6,636 nt of DNA from Erysipelotrichaceae bacterium. GTDB lineage: Bacteria; Bacillota_I; Bacilli_A; Erysipelotrichales; Erysipelotrichaceae. Made by a program: the position numbers and the translations under genes. Positions 1-5,745 of the stretch are shown in pieces. The DNA is taken from assembly GCA_900759455.1 (NCBI GenBank), contig CAAEVI010000009.1, positions 1 through 6,636 of the forward strand, read 5' to 3'. How positions within the stretch are numbered: the stretch's first letter is position 1; each line of letters starts with the position of its first letter. The notes under the pieces were generated by a model that worked only from the letters and a program-made list of their open reading frames with translations, was not told the origin of the DNA and did not search any database.

Positions 1-86
1 AATAAATTAAGTATGATTATAAAATATTATAATGTATATATAATGATAAAATCTAAAATTCTCTTACCTCCACCATAGAAAATAAC

Positions 87-130
87 AAGTGTCAGTATCT
101 GCTTTTGTAAATGTAGGACTGACACTTTTT
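87..130 (+). terminator. Rho-independent terminator of an upstream gene
   Basis: A perfect 10-bp stem (AAGTGTCAGT at 87-96, ACTGACACTT at 118-127) with a 21-nt loop is followed by a run of T to 130. The inner CTGC/GTAG bases (99-102 and 113-116) could extend the helix. It probably ends a rightward transcript entering from outside the window. Confidence 0.7.
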
Positions 131-211
131 GTTTGCACATTTAAAGAGAACGCTGCTTATATGAATTTGTTTTTTTATGTTTGCCATGCTGCATAACATG
201 TCGTATATGCT

Positions 212-233
212 CATTATGTCCCGGGAAATGATG
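212..233. repeat. CCCGGG-centred imperfect palindrome
   Basis: A 22-bp imperfect palindrome, with 18 of 22 positions symmetric, is centred on TCCCGGGA (219-226) and flanked by CATTAT and ATGATG. A GC-rich core of this kind stands out in AT-rich DNA. It lies just before the bidirectional terminator. It could be a protein-binding site, but no regulator can be named from it. Confidence 0.35.
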
Positions 234-272
234 AAAAAAGGAAGCTGTTTTTTTAATTCAGCTTCCTTTTTT
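234..272. terminator. Strong bidirectional terminator
   Basis: An A6 tract, GGAAGCTG (240-247), an 11-nt loop, CAGCTTCC (259-266) and a T6 tract form a stem of up to 14 bp with a U-run on both strands. It can therefore stop transcription in either direction. No gene lies between it and the terminator at 87-130, so what it terminates on the plus strand is unclear. Confidence 0.75.
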
Positions 273-285
273 ACATGCTTATAAT
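257..285 (+). promoter_or_regulatory. Possible promoter of the first two-gene unit
   Basis: A perfect -10 box TATAAT lies at 280-285. The best-spaced -35 is TTCAGC (257-262, 17-bp spacer), a poor match that falls inside the arm of the preceding terminator. The start of transcription would be near 292, leaving a leader of about 75 nt before the ATG at 366. The position is sensible but the -35 is weak. Confidence 0.3.
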
Positions 286-365
286 ACCATATTTTGCCTG
301 TTTTTTCAAGAATTGAAAGTATGAAGGCTCTATGGTATGACTATATGACACAAGGGAGGAAGGTC

Positions 366-749
366 ATGAAAGAAGAATTTGATTTACGTGTTCTTGACAG
401 TAATGCGCTGACTGAAACAAAGATAAACCTCACAGAAAACGATGTTTTGTTTTTGTATCGCTGTCAGAAAAATGTGTGTCGTCGACTGGACTGGGTGGAA
501 TGTGATCCGCAAAAACTGTTTTTGATCATTAACCGTTTTTTGGAAAACAGGTATGTGCATCAGCAAAATTACCGGCAGGTTTTAAAGACGGTCATAAATG
601 TTTATTATGATATCCGCAGCAGGATAACAAATAAAGTGACAGATGAAGACATTGTGGAGGCTATGACAAATCTGTATGAGCAGCTTTCCGGCATGGGGAT
701 CGAAAGGCTCAAGCATCGTACGGAAATTTATTTCGGTCTGGAGGAATAA
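366..749 (+). CDS. Hypothetical protein, DUF6323-like
   Basis: This is a predicted soluble, largely alpha-helical protein of 127 residues with no signal peptide or membrane segment. The start is ATG 366 because GGGAGG (354-359) lies 6 nt upstream. Upstream in-frame ATGs such as 294 lack a ribosome binding site. The central stretch around residues 60-105 (a Y-x-x-Q-x-NY-x-x-x-L helix, then VTDEDIVEAM) recalls, from memory, the Bacillota family DUF6323, which has no known function; family members tend to be slightly longer. Its stop codon is 2 nt before the next ATG and the next gene's ribosome binding site lies inside this ORF, so the two are co-translated. The family match is an inference that a profile search would settle. 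Confidence 0.8.
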   Translation: MKEEFDLRVLDSNALTETKINLTENDVLFLYRCQKNVCRRLDWVECDPQKLFLIINRFLENRYVHQQNYRQVLKTVINVYYDIRSRITNKVTDEDIVEAMTNLYEQLSGMGIERLKHRTEIYFGLEE

Positions 750-751
750 AA

Positions 752-2056
752 ATGTACGAAATTGAAGAGGCAAAGAAAAAGAAAATAGCGGATGTGCTGT
801 ATGAACTTTATCAGCAAAAAAGGATTACAAAAGAGCAGCTGCAGGATCGTCTGGAAGAACTGAAAAGTCTGGTGCGCATGTATGTACTGCGCTTCAATGA
901 TGCAGCTAGCACTTCTTTAAGCCGTGAGCATTACGAAGAAGTATGTAATGCACTTCAGTTTCTTTTTGATCACGGGGGGAGATTGGAGAAAAATCCGCAG
1001 CTTTCTCTTGCTGACGTACTGAAAAAGGGAGAGCAGCAGATCGGCAGTGAACTAAGGTCAATCAGAAAGATGCATGCATTTCTGCAAGAGGAGAAGCCTT
1101 ATTTTTACAGTGATTCGTTTCAAGGGGTTATAGAGGATACAGAGGTTTTGATGAAACAGTGGAATTCAACAAAAGGATGGTTGTTCTATGGAAAGATGAG
1201 CCGGGATTTTCTTTATCCGCTGGCAGATGGACCAGCACTTTTTCATCACATGTATGACAGAAACGGAGTGGATTTCGTGTCATATTACTTGCGGCGTATG
1301 TGTGTGGAATGTCGTTTTTGTCTGCATTTTAAGAAAGAATTGTTGCCGTTTTATAAAAGTTTCCGTGTTTCCAAAGGATTTTCCATCAGAGAAATCGACC
1401 TCAACCTGAGTGTCATGTTTATGCGGCAGTGTATTGTTTCTTATCTGCTTCATGGCAGGATCAGCATTCTGCTGACAGAAAATGACCTGATCCGTATGGA
1501 ACGTCTCCTGACAGTCAGGTCTGATTTTCCTGAGATCATTAAGCGTTCTTTTCATCATGTGACGGATTGCTTTGATACGGAAATACAAACATATTTTCTG
1601 CAGCATCAGGAGGAAGTGCTGTCTTTTTTTCGAAAAGATCTGTCTTTGCATGATGCGTTGATCATTCAAAGAAAAGAAAAAAGCAAAAATGCCGTTTATG
1701 TGCAAGGTTATGCAAGCTCATTCAGCATTGAACGGGTCCTGGAAAATCTGCATCGGTGTCATTCCATGGCAGAGGCAATAGATCTGCTTTTTCAGATAGG
1801 ACCGGGCATTTGTGACTGGATCGATCTGATGGAAAACTGGCTGTTAAATGAAGAGGAGATGGTGCAGTTGTTCAAACGGATGGATATCTACAGTATGGCC
1901 GCTTTGCTGAAAGCGCTGTGTCAGGAATACTGTGTGCTTACGCCGGAAGATCTGAGAAAAGATGCCGACCGTTCATGGATAAACAGCTTTCTTGGATTTA
2001 TCGAGGAAAACTGCAGCGAGGTCTACACGATAAGCGATAAAATAATTATTCTTTGA
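752..2056 (+). CDS. Hypothetical protein, DUF6179-like
   Basis: This 434-residue predicted cytosolic protein is mostly helical, with no membrane helices, signal peptide or catalytic motif I recognise. The start is fixed by GGAGG (740-744), 7 nt before ATG 752 and overlapping the end of the preceding gene. The N-terminal ~65 residues are charged and helical (VLYELYQQKRITKEQL, then a basic, Ser-rich patch near residues 47-58). Residues around 155-250 hold a Cys/aromatic-rich helical region. The N-terminal pattern and the small upstream partner recall the uncharacterised DUF6179 family, from memory. No U-tailed terminator follows; only a weak GAAC/GTTC fold lies at about 2063-2080, and the next gene has its own promoter. 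Function is unknown. The pair presumably acts together because of the translational coupling. Confidence 0.85.
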   Translation: MYEIEEAKKKKIADVLYELYQQKRITKEQLQDRLEELKSLVRMYVLRFNDAASTSLSREHYEEVCNALQFLFDHGGRLEKNPQLSLADVLKKGEQQIGSELRSIRKMHAFLQEEKPYFYSDSFQGVIEDTEVLMKQWNSTKGWLFYGKMSRDFLYPLADGPALFHHMYDRNGVDFVSYYLRRMCVECRFCLHFKKELLPFYKSFRVSKGFSIREIDLNLSVMFMRQCIVSYLLHGRISILLTENDLIRMERLLTVRSDFPEIIKRSFHHVTDCFDTEIQTYFLQHQEEVLSFFRKDLSLHDALIIQRKEKSKNAVYVQGYASSFSIERVLENLHRCHSMAEAIDLLFQIGPGICDWIDLMENWLLNEEEMVQLFKRMDIYSMAALLKALCQEYCVLTPEDLRKDADRSWINSFLGFIEENCSEVYTISDKIIIL

Positions 2057-2081
2057 ATTTTAGAACGTATTGCCGTGTTCC

Positions 2082-2110
2082 TTGACAAAAGCACTATTCT
2101 TTCATAATAT
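2082..2110 (+). promoter_or_regulatory. Sigma-A promoter for the DUF4190-like/lgt unit
   Basis: A perfect -35 TTGACA (2082-2087) is followed, after 17 bp, by TAATAT (2105-2110). The overlapping CATAAT (2103-2108) is a closer -10 match but with a 15-bp spacer. Transcription should start near 2117, about 25 nt before the ATG at 2142. Confidence 0.7.
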
Positions 2111-2141
2111 GGATTCATATGATAAGGGGGAGGGATAGGAC

Positions 2142-2420
2142 ATGGATCGTTCCAATGGGGATGAAAAAGCAATTGCTTCGCTGGTTTTAGGTATTATTTC
2201 TATTGTCAGCATATTTTTCGGTTTAAGCCTTATCGGCCTGATCTGCGGTATCATTGCTATCATTCTTGGCAATCGGGCACGAAGAGAAGGCGGAGGCGGG
2301 ATTGCCACGGCGGGATTTGTTTGCGGTATCATCGGCACCTCTTTTTGTGCTCTTATTTTTGTCAGCTGCAGCTGCGCACTGTATACAGTGGACGGCATTT
2401 TAAGACATGTCTATTACTAA
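2142..2420 (+). CDS. Small DUF4190-like membrane protein
   Basis: This 92-residue protein has a short charged N-terminus (residues 1-9), hydrophobic segments at about 11-43 (one long or two short helices), a basic, Gly-rich cytosolic loop (NRARREGGGG, 44-53) and another helix at about 54-80. The pattern ASLVLGIISI, then IGLICGIIAIILG, then AGFVCGIIG is characteristic of the DUF4190 family, whose biochemical role is not established. Three cysteines fall in the last helix (69, 76, 78). ATG 2142 is preceded by GGAGGG (2129-2134, 7-nt spacer). The promoter at 2082-2110 serves it directly. The lgt gene begins 76 nt downstream and is probably transcribed from the same promoter through a partial terminator. 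Confidence 0.85.
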   Translation: MDRSNGDEKAIASLVLGIISIVSIFFGLSLIGLICGIIAIILGNRARREGGGGIATAGFVCGIIGTSFCALIFVSCSCALYTVDGILRHVYY

Positions 2421-2451
2421 CAAGCAGATCGTTTCGAAAATAATTTAGTCT

Positions 2452-2482
2452 GGGAGCGCGAAAGATGCGTTTCCCTATTTTT
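2452..2482 (+). terminator. Possible attenuator between the DUF4190-like gene and lgt
   Basis: GGGAGCGC (2452-2459) pairs with GCGTTTCCC (2467-2475) around a 7-nt loop, with one G-U pair and one bulged base, followed by TATTTTT. It is a moderate hairpin, so partial read-through is plausible. The right arm TTTCCC can alternatively pair with GGGAGG inside the lgt ribosome binding site (2483-2490). This is an inference from base pairing only. Confidence 0.4.
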
Positions 2483-2496
2483 GGGGAGGGACACTT

Positions 2497-3306
2497 ATGT
2501 TGCCGAAAATTGATGTTTTTGGATTCCAGATACAGGTTTATGGTCTGCTGACTCTGCTGGGGGCCATTGCTGCGATTATCTGGTGTATGTATGCGGTGAA
2601 GCAGCGCCGTTTAGATACAGATCTTTTGAATGATATCCTGATTTATGCGGGAATCGGAGCATTGGTCGGTGGAAAATTATTATATCTCATTGTCGACATA
2701 CCGTGGCTGACTGAGAATGCAGCTCAGTTTATCGCCGATCCTTTGTCATTCCTTCAGTATCTGACAAGCGGGTTTGTATATTACGGAGGTTTTATCGGAT
2801 TGCTATGCGCTGTGTGGCTGTATTCATGCAGACATCCGCATGTATCTGTGAGCGATTATCTGGAAGCTTGCATGGCTGCCATACCGTTGTTTCACAGTTT
2901 TGGAAGAATAGGATGTTTCCTGGCAGGCTGCTGTTATGGCGAACCGGCAAATTCTATCTTGGCAATTCCCGTGTATACACAGGCGAATCCGACCGTTCTT
3001 GTTTCACGCTATCCGGTGCAGCTATATGAAGCTTTTTTTAACCTTATGCTGTTTTTGTTTCTGGCGTCTATGTCAAGACGCAGAAGAAACGGTTTTGCCC
3101 AGCTGGGTATTTATCTGACGGCATACGGGATCTTTCGCTTTTTGATTGAATTTCTCCGCGGAGATGCTATTCGAGGCGTATTCCTTCTTTCCACTTCGCA
3201 GTGGATCTCGTTGATCCTTGTTCCGATCGGATTGTGGATATTGCTGGATCCTTCTTCATTTAAGATCTGGCTGAATAAGATACGCAAAGGTCATATTCGT
3301 AAATAA
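2497..3306 (+). CDS. lgt: Prolipoprotein diacylglyceryl transferase family protein (Lgt)
   Basis: Lgt is an integral membrane enzyme that moves diacylglycerol from phosphatidylglycerol onto the lipobox cysteine of prelipoproteins. This 269-residue protein has the family's length and roughly seven hydrophobic helices. Visible family motifs are VYGLL (Tyr15), the signature GRIGCFLAGCCYG (136-148), RYPVQLYEA (171-179) and FRFLIEFLRGD (213-223), with Arg214 and Glu218 matching E. coli Arg239 and Glu243. By my alignment, E. coli Asn146 and Glu151 are both Cys here (140, 145) and the catalytic-region His103 is Tyr96. That variant is seen in many annotated Bacillota and Bacteroidota homologues, but its activity on lipoproteins is less certain. 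The ribosome binding site GGGGAGGG (2483-2490) is 6 nt before ATG. The gene ends with tandem TAA codons and a strong terminator. Confidence 0.88.
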   Translation: MLPKIDVFGFQIQVYGLLTLLGAIAAIIWCMYAVKQRRLDTDLLNDILIYAGIGALVGGKLLYLIVDIPWLTENAAQFIADPLSFLQYLTSGFVYYGGFIGLLCAVWLYSCRHPHVSVSDYLEACMAAIPLFHSFGRIGCFLAGCCYGEPANSILAIPVYTQANPTVLVSRYPVQLYEAFFNLMLFLFLASMSRRRRNGFAQLGIYLTAYGIFRFLIEFLRGDAIRGVFLLSTSQWISLILVPIGLWILLDPSSFKIWLNKIRKGHIRK

Positions 3307-3307
3307 T

Positions 3308-3340
3308 AAAGGGAGCAGCTTTATTCGGCTGCTCCCTTTT
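3308..3340. terminator. Bidirectional terminator shared by convergent lgt and GNAT genes
   Basis: GGGAGCAGC (3311-3319) and GCTGCTCCC (3328-3336) form a perfect 9-bp GC-rich stem with an 8-nt loop, flanked by AAA and TTTT. It ends lgt on the plus strand. On the minus strand the first arm lies inside the last codons of the acetyltransferase gene, and the tail reads TTTATTATTT. Confidence 0.85.
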
Positions 3341-3761
3341 CGAATACATATTCTTCTTTTCCGGAGTCGATATTCAGTCTTTTCTCGATTCGCTGGTAAT
3401 TGCGGTTCTGCAAAAAGTTTACTGCTGCTTTGCACTGGCGATAGCAGCGGCAGTTAAATGAATCATAGTGCTCTTCAAAAAACTTAAGCAGGGCTGAACC
3501 GATTCCTTTGCGCTGGTAACCCGGCATGACGAAGATGCGAACCATGTTTGCATCACGCACGAATGCACCGAAGCCGAGAACAACGCCGCCTTCTTCGCAC
3601 ACGTAAACATCAGAACGAACATCGGAATATTTGATTCGGATGCTCTTATATTGTTTTGTCCAATAGGTTTCTTTAAAATCATGATGGGCATTGCGCATGC
3701 TCATCAGCCAGATATCGGCAATTACATTTGTATCTTCTTTTTTAGCTTCACGAATTATCAT
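3321..3761 (-). CDS. GNAT-family N-acetyltransferase, YiaC/YjaB-like
   Basis: This predicted cytosolic acetyl-CoA-dependent acetyltransferase has 146 residues from ATG 3761. The N-terminus MIIREAKKED, then the IADIW helix and an AHHDF...YW stretch, resembles E. coli YiaC/YjaB-type proteins. The acetyl-CoA pyrophosphate loop is clear at residues 79-88 (MPGYQRKGIG). Motif B follows as KAAVNFLQNRNYQRIE (111-126). An in-frame GTG at 3770 would add three residues. I prefer the ATG because it matches family N-termini and has a weak AAGTGG-type site at a better distance. It lies 17 nt after the thioesterase stop and is probably in one transcript with it. The 3' end overlaps the shared terminator. 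The substrate cannot be read from the sequence; protein lysine or a small amine are both possible. Confidence 0.88.
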   Translation of the reverse strand: MIIREAKKEDTNVIADIWLMSMRNAHHDFKETYWTKQYKSIRIKYSDVRSDVYVCEEGGVVLGFGAFVRDANMVRIFVMPGYQRKGIGSALLKFFEEHYDSFNCRCYRQCKAAVNFLQNRNYQRIEKRLNIDSGKEEYVFEKGAAE

Positions 3762-3778
3762 AGAGACCACTTCTTTCT

Positions 3779-4171
3779 TTATTGTGCTTTGCTTTTTGCT
3801 TTTGCTTCAAACTTTTCTTTATTGACGATAAAGCGTTCATGTGTAGCAGTGCCGATTACATCTTTTTCATCTCTTGCTTCAATGTGAAAAGTGACTTTTT
3901 TACGGTCAACGGCAACGATCGTTGCACAGGCCTGCACTTTCATTCCCTGCGGTGTAGCAGCATCATGTGTCGTATCCATATGAATGCCTACGCTTGTCTC
4001 TCCCTCGTCGAGAAACTGAGAGAGAAGGGAAGCTGCCGTATTTTCCATTAATGCAATCATCATTGGAGTAGCATAAACCTCTACTGTTCCGCTGCCGACA
4101 CTGCATGCCAGCAGATCTTTCGTGACAAGGCATTCTTTGGTCAGAGATGCCTGTAGTTGAATTTCCTTCAT
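3779..4171 (-). CDS. FlK-like hot-dog fold acyl-CoA thioesterase
   Basis: This 130-residue protein has the length and pattern of the fluoroacetyl-CoA-thioesterase-like hot-dog family, which hydrolyses short acyl-CoA thioesters in the cytosol. Landmarks are VEVYATPMMIALMENTAASLL (starting near residue 30), VGIHMDTTHDAATPQG (61-76) and GTATHERFIV (107-116). With a constant offset of 7, the FlK residues Thr42, Glu50, Gly69, His76 and Arg120 fall on Thr35, Glu43, Gly62, His69 and Arg113 here. The FlK gate phenylalanines Phe33 and Phe36 are not kept (Gly26, Thr29), so fluoroacetyl-CoA specificity is not expected. The C-terminus is a Lys/Ala-rich tail. The ribosome binding site GAGGG lies at 4178-4182, 6 nt upstream. 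It is the first gene of a leftward unit with the acetyltransferase. The true substrate is unknown. Confidence 0.88.
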   Translation of the reverse strand: MKEIQLQASLTKECLVTKDLLACSVGSGTVEVYATPMMIALMENTAASLLSQFLDEGETSVGIHMDTTHDAATPQGMKVQACATIVAVDRKKVTFHIEARDEKDVIGTATHERFIVNKEKFEAKAKSKAQ

Positions 4172-4206
4172 ATCATTCCCTCACAATCATATATAAAACT
4201 GTCATC

Positions 4207-4215
4207 ATTATAGCA
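4207..4215 (-). promoter_or_regulatory. Extended -10 promoter of the thioesterase/GNAT unit
   Basis: On the minus strand TGCTATAAT is a perfect extended -10 (TGnTATAAT), about 36 nt upstream of the thioesterase ATG. No good -35 is seen at 16-18 bp, which is tolerable for an extended -10 promoter. Confidence 0.6.
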
Positions 4216-4291
4216 TAGAAATGTTTTTTTCTACCATATTAATGATAAGCAGAAATGACAAATAGTTTTATTTATACAGTAAAAAGGGAGA

Positions 4292-4320
4292 TTGATGATC
4301 AGCGGAATTTATGTTATGCT
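4292..4320 (+). promoter_or_regulatory. Extended -10 promoter of deoC
   Basis: TTGATG (4292-4297), a 17-bp spacer and TATGCT (4315-4320) preceded by TG at 4312-4313 make a sigma-A promoter. Transcription would start near 4327, about 20 nt before the ATG. It is divergent from the thioesterase promoter, with about 80 bp between the two. Confidence 0.65.
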
Positions 4321-4346
4321 TCGTATAAAGAAAAGAGGTTGTTTTG

Positions 4347-4982
4347 ATGGAGAGAAACAAATATATTGATCATACGCTGCTGAAGGCGGATGCAACTCGT
4401 AAAGACATTGAAAAGCTCTGCGCGGAAGCAAAACAGTATGATTTTGCCAGTGTATGTGTCAATACATACTGGGTGCCTTTGTGTGCATCTGAATTGAAGG
4501 ACAGTGACGTATCTGTCTGCTGTGTTGTCGGTTTCCCTCTGGGGGCCATGAGCACACAGGCAAAAGCATTTGAGACACGTCAGGCAGTGAAAGACGGTGC
4601 GGATGAAATTGATATGGTAATCAACATCGGTGAATTGAAAAACGGAAATGACGAAGCTGTGCTTCATGATATCGAAGCGGTCGTGCAGGCGGCAGAAGGA
4701 GCTGTCGTAAAAGTCATCCTTGAAAACTGTTTGCTGGAGAAAGAAGAAATCGTTCGTGCCTGCAAGCTGTGTATGGAAGCCAAAGCCGACTTTGTTAAGA
4801 CATCGACCGGTTTTTCCACAGGCGGAGCTGTTCTTGAGGATGTCAGATTGATGAAAGAAACTGTTGCAGGAAAATGCAAAGTGAAGGCTGCCGGAGGTAT
4901 TCGCAGCAAGGCGGATATGGATGCGATGATCGAAGCGGGAGCGGATCGTATCGGAACAAGTGCAGGTATCTCATTACTTTAA
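4347..4982 (+). CDS. deoC: Deoxyribose-phosphate aldolase
   Basis: DeoC (DERA) is a class I aldolase that splits 2-deoxyribose 5-phosphate into glyceraldehyde 3-phosphate and acetaldehyde in deoxynucleoside catabolism. The 211-residue protein carries the full catalytic set: EIDMVIN with Asp89, the Schiff-base lysine Lys151 in FVKTSTGFSTGGA (149-161), and Lys180 in KVKAAGGIR (178-186). IDHTLLK (7-13) is the usual N-terminal signature, and GADRIGTSAG (198-207) is the usual C-terminal one. The protein ends soon after it, as in the short bacterial form without the longer E. coli tail. The start is ATG 4347, 8 nt after AAAGAGG (4332-4338); a TTG directly before it is less likely. It has its own promoter and terminators, so it stands alone here rather than in a deo operon with phosphorylases. 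Confidence 0.96.
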   Translation: MERNKYIDHTLLKADATRKDIEKLCAEAKQYDFASVCVNTYWVPLCASELKDSDVSVCCVVGFPLGAMSTQAKAFETRQAVKDGADEIDMVINIGELKNGNDEAVLHDIEAVVQAAEGAVVKVILENCLLEKEEIVRACKLCMEAKADFVKTSTGFSTGGAVLEDVRLMKETVAGKCKVKAAGGIRSKADMDAMIEAGADRIGTSAGISLL

Positions 4983-4990
4983 AAAGAAAT

Positions 4991-5014
4991 GCCGGTGTAT
5001 TCAGCCGGCTTTTA
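4991..5014 (+). terminator. deoC terminator hairpin
   Basis: GCCGG (4991-4995) pairs with CCGGC (5005-5009), plus one U-G pair, around a 7-nt loop, followed by TTTTATT. It lies 8 nt after the deoC stop codon. Confidence 0.55.
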
Positions 5015-5016
5015 TT

Positions 5017-5049
5017 ATGAAAAGACCACCGGATTGGTGGTCTTTTCAT
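5017..5049. terminator. Long perfect hairpin between convergent deoC and aldolase genes
   Basis: A 14-bp perfect stem (5017-5030 with 5036-5049) has a 5-nt loop and the core GACCACC/GGTGGTC. A and T runs inside the outer stem give a U-tract on both strands, so it can stop both convergent transcripts. It backs up the deoC hairpin just upstream and is the only terminator seen for the leftward aldolase transcript. Confidence 0.8.
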
Positions 5050-5083
5050 TTAGGGAGATATTTTATGTCAATTTCGCTTATTA

Positions 5084-5719
5084 TTATTTGTTTTTGAAAT
5101 TTTCGATGATTTCATGAATTTTAGACGCGTTTTCGGCAATGTCTTCACTTGTTCCTTTTGTCAGCAGGTTGCCGAAGCCGCACACATCGGCACCGCTTTC
5201 CAGCCATTCCTGCAGATTTGTGAGATTGATTCCTCCGCTTGCCAGGATCGGCATATCCGGGATCGGTGTTTTGAAGACTTTGCATAGTTTAGGACCGTAG
5301 AAATCAGAGATTGGGAAAGCTTTGATGAATGCTGCTCCGGATGTCAGACCATCTACGGCTTCTGTCAGAGATGTGCACCCCGGTGCATATGGAATCTGGT
5401 AACGATTGCAGACTTCCGCAACCGCTTTTGAGAAATTAGGCGCAATGATGAATTCGGCTCCGTTCAGGATGGCGTGACGTGCTGTTTCAGCATCAAGAAC
5501 AGTTCCTGCTCCTACAGTCAGCTGATCGCCATACTTTTTTTTTAATCCTTTGATGACATCGCCGGCTGTGTTGAATGTGTAACTCATTTCCATGACAGGA
5601 ACGCCGCCTTTGATCAGTCCTTCGGCAATTTCACAAGCCCGTTCCAGATCGGCACGGACGATTGCCAAAGCGCCGGATTCAACCATTTTTTGAGTTGTGG
5701 TCATTTTTTTCATTTTCAT
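5084..5719 (-). CDS. eda: KDPG/KHG aldolase family protein
   Basis: This class I aldolase family cleaves 2-keto-3-deoxy-6-phosphogluconate to pyruvate and glyceraldehyde 3-phosphate, or related 4-hydroxy-2-oxoglutarate substrates. The 211-residue protein has the family length and TIM-barrel motifs: Glu44 in VMEMSYTF, Thr73 in VGAGTVLD (69-76) and the Schiff-base Lys133 in FIKAFP (131-136), which carries the same number as in E. coli Eda. E. coli Arg49 aligns with Thr48, and the phosphate-loop serine region reads GFGNLL (181-186), so the exact sugar may differ from KDPG. The start is ATG 5719, 9 nt after GTGAGG (5729-5734); a GTG at 5734 and ATGs at 5713 and 5704 are alternatives. It ends in tandem TAA codons. 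It is divergent from a PTS IIB gene, which suggests that the PTS sugar is broken down through this aldolase. Confidence 0.92.
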   Translation of the reverse strand: MKMKKMTTTQKMVESGALAIVRADLERACEIAEGLIKGGVPVMEMSYTFNTAGDVIKGLKKKYGDQLTVGAGTVLDAETARHAILNGAEFIIAPNFSKAVAEVCNRYQIPYAPGCTSLTEAVDGLTSGAAFIKAFPISDFYGPKLCKVFKTPIPDMPILASGGINLTNLQEWLESGADVCGFGNLLTKGTSEDIAENASKIHEIIENFKNK

Positions 5720-5745
5720 ATTGCAAAACCTCACTTTTCTTTTTC

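Larger units (their letters stand above)
1..365. other. Intergenic region without a recognisable gene
   Basis: The first 60 bases are extremely AT-rich, with several TATAAT-like strings and no supported ORF. One forward frame is open from base 1 to a TAG at 76-78 and could be the tail of an upstream gene, but its composition gives it no support. The rest holds two hairpin terminators (87-130 and 234-272), an imperfect palindrome (212-233) and a possible promoter for the next gene. The final 72 bases (294-365) are open in frame with the first gene, but the ribosome binding site at 354-359 places the start at 366. Confidence 0.5.

Noticed and set aside
66..75. CCTCCACCA string resembling a tRNA or tmRNA 3' end
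   Set aside because: The sequence upstream cannot form a T-arm or a matching acceptor strand and is almost pure A/T.
1..78. Open forward frame ending in TAG, possibly the tail of an upstream gene
   Set aside because: Only 25 codons of low-complexity AT-rich sequence, with no recognisable protein feature.
294..365. N-terminal extension of the first gene from ATG 294
   Set aside because: No ribosome binding site at 294; a strong one at 354-359 points to ATG 366.
1280..1705. 141-codon reverse-strand frame inside the DUF6179-like gene
   Set aside because: No ribosome binding site or family resemblance, and it fully overlaps a well-supported gene with its own start signal.
2102..2398. 98-codon reverse-strand frame opposite the DUF4190-like gene
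   Set aside because: Pro/Ile-rich low-complexity product, the mirror of a clear membrane protein with a good promoter and ribosome binding site.
5065..5097. Ten-codon ORF (MSISLIIICF) after GGGAG, downstream of the deoC terminators
   Set aside because: No promoter, it lies behind two terminators, and it overlaps the end of the aldolase gene on the other strand. Likely chance.
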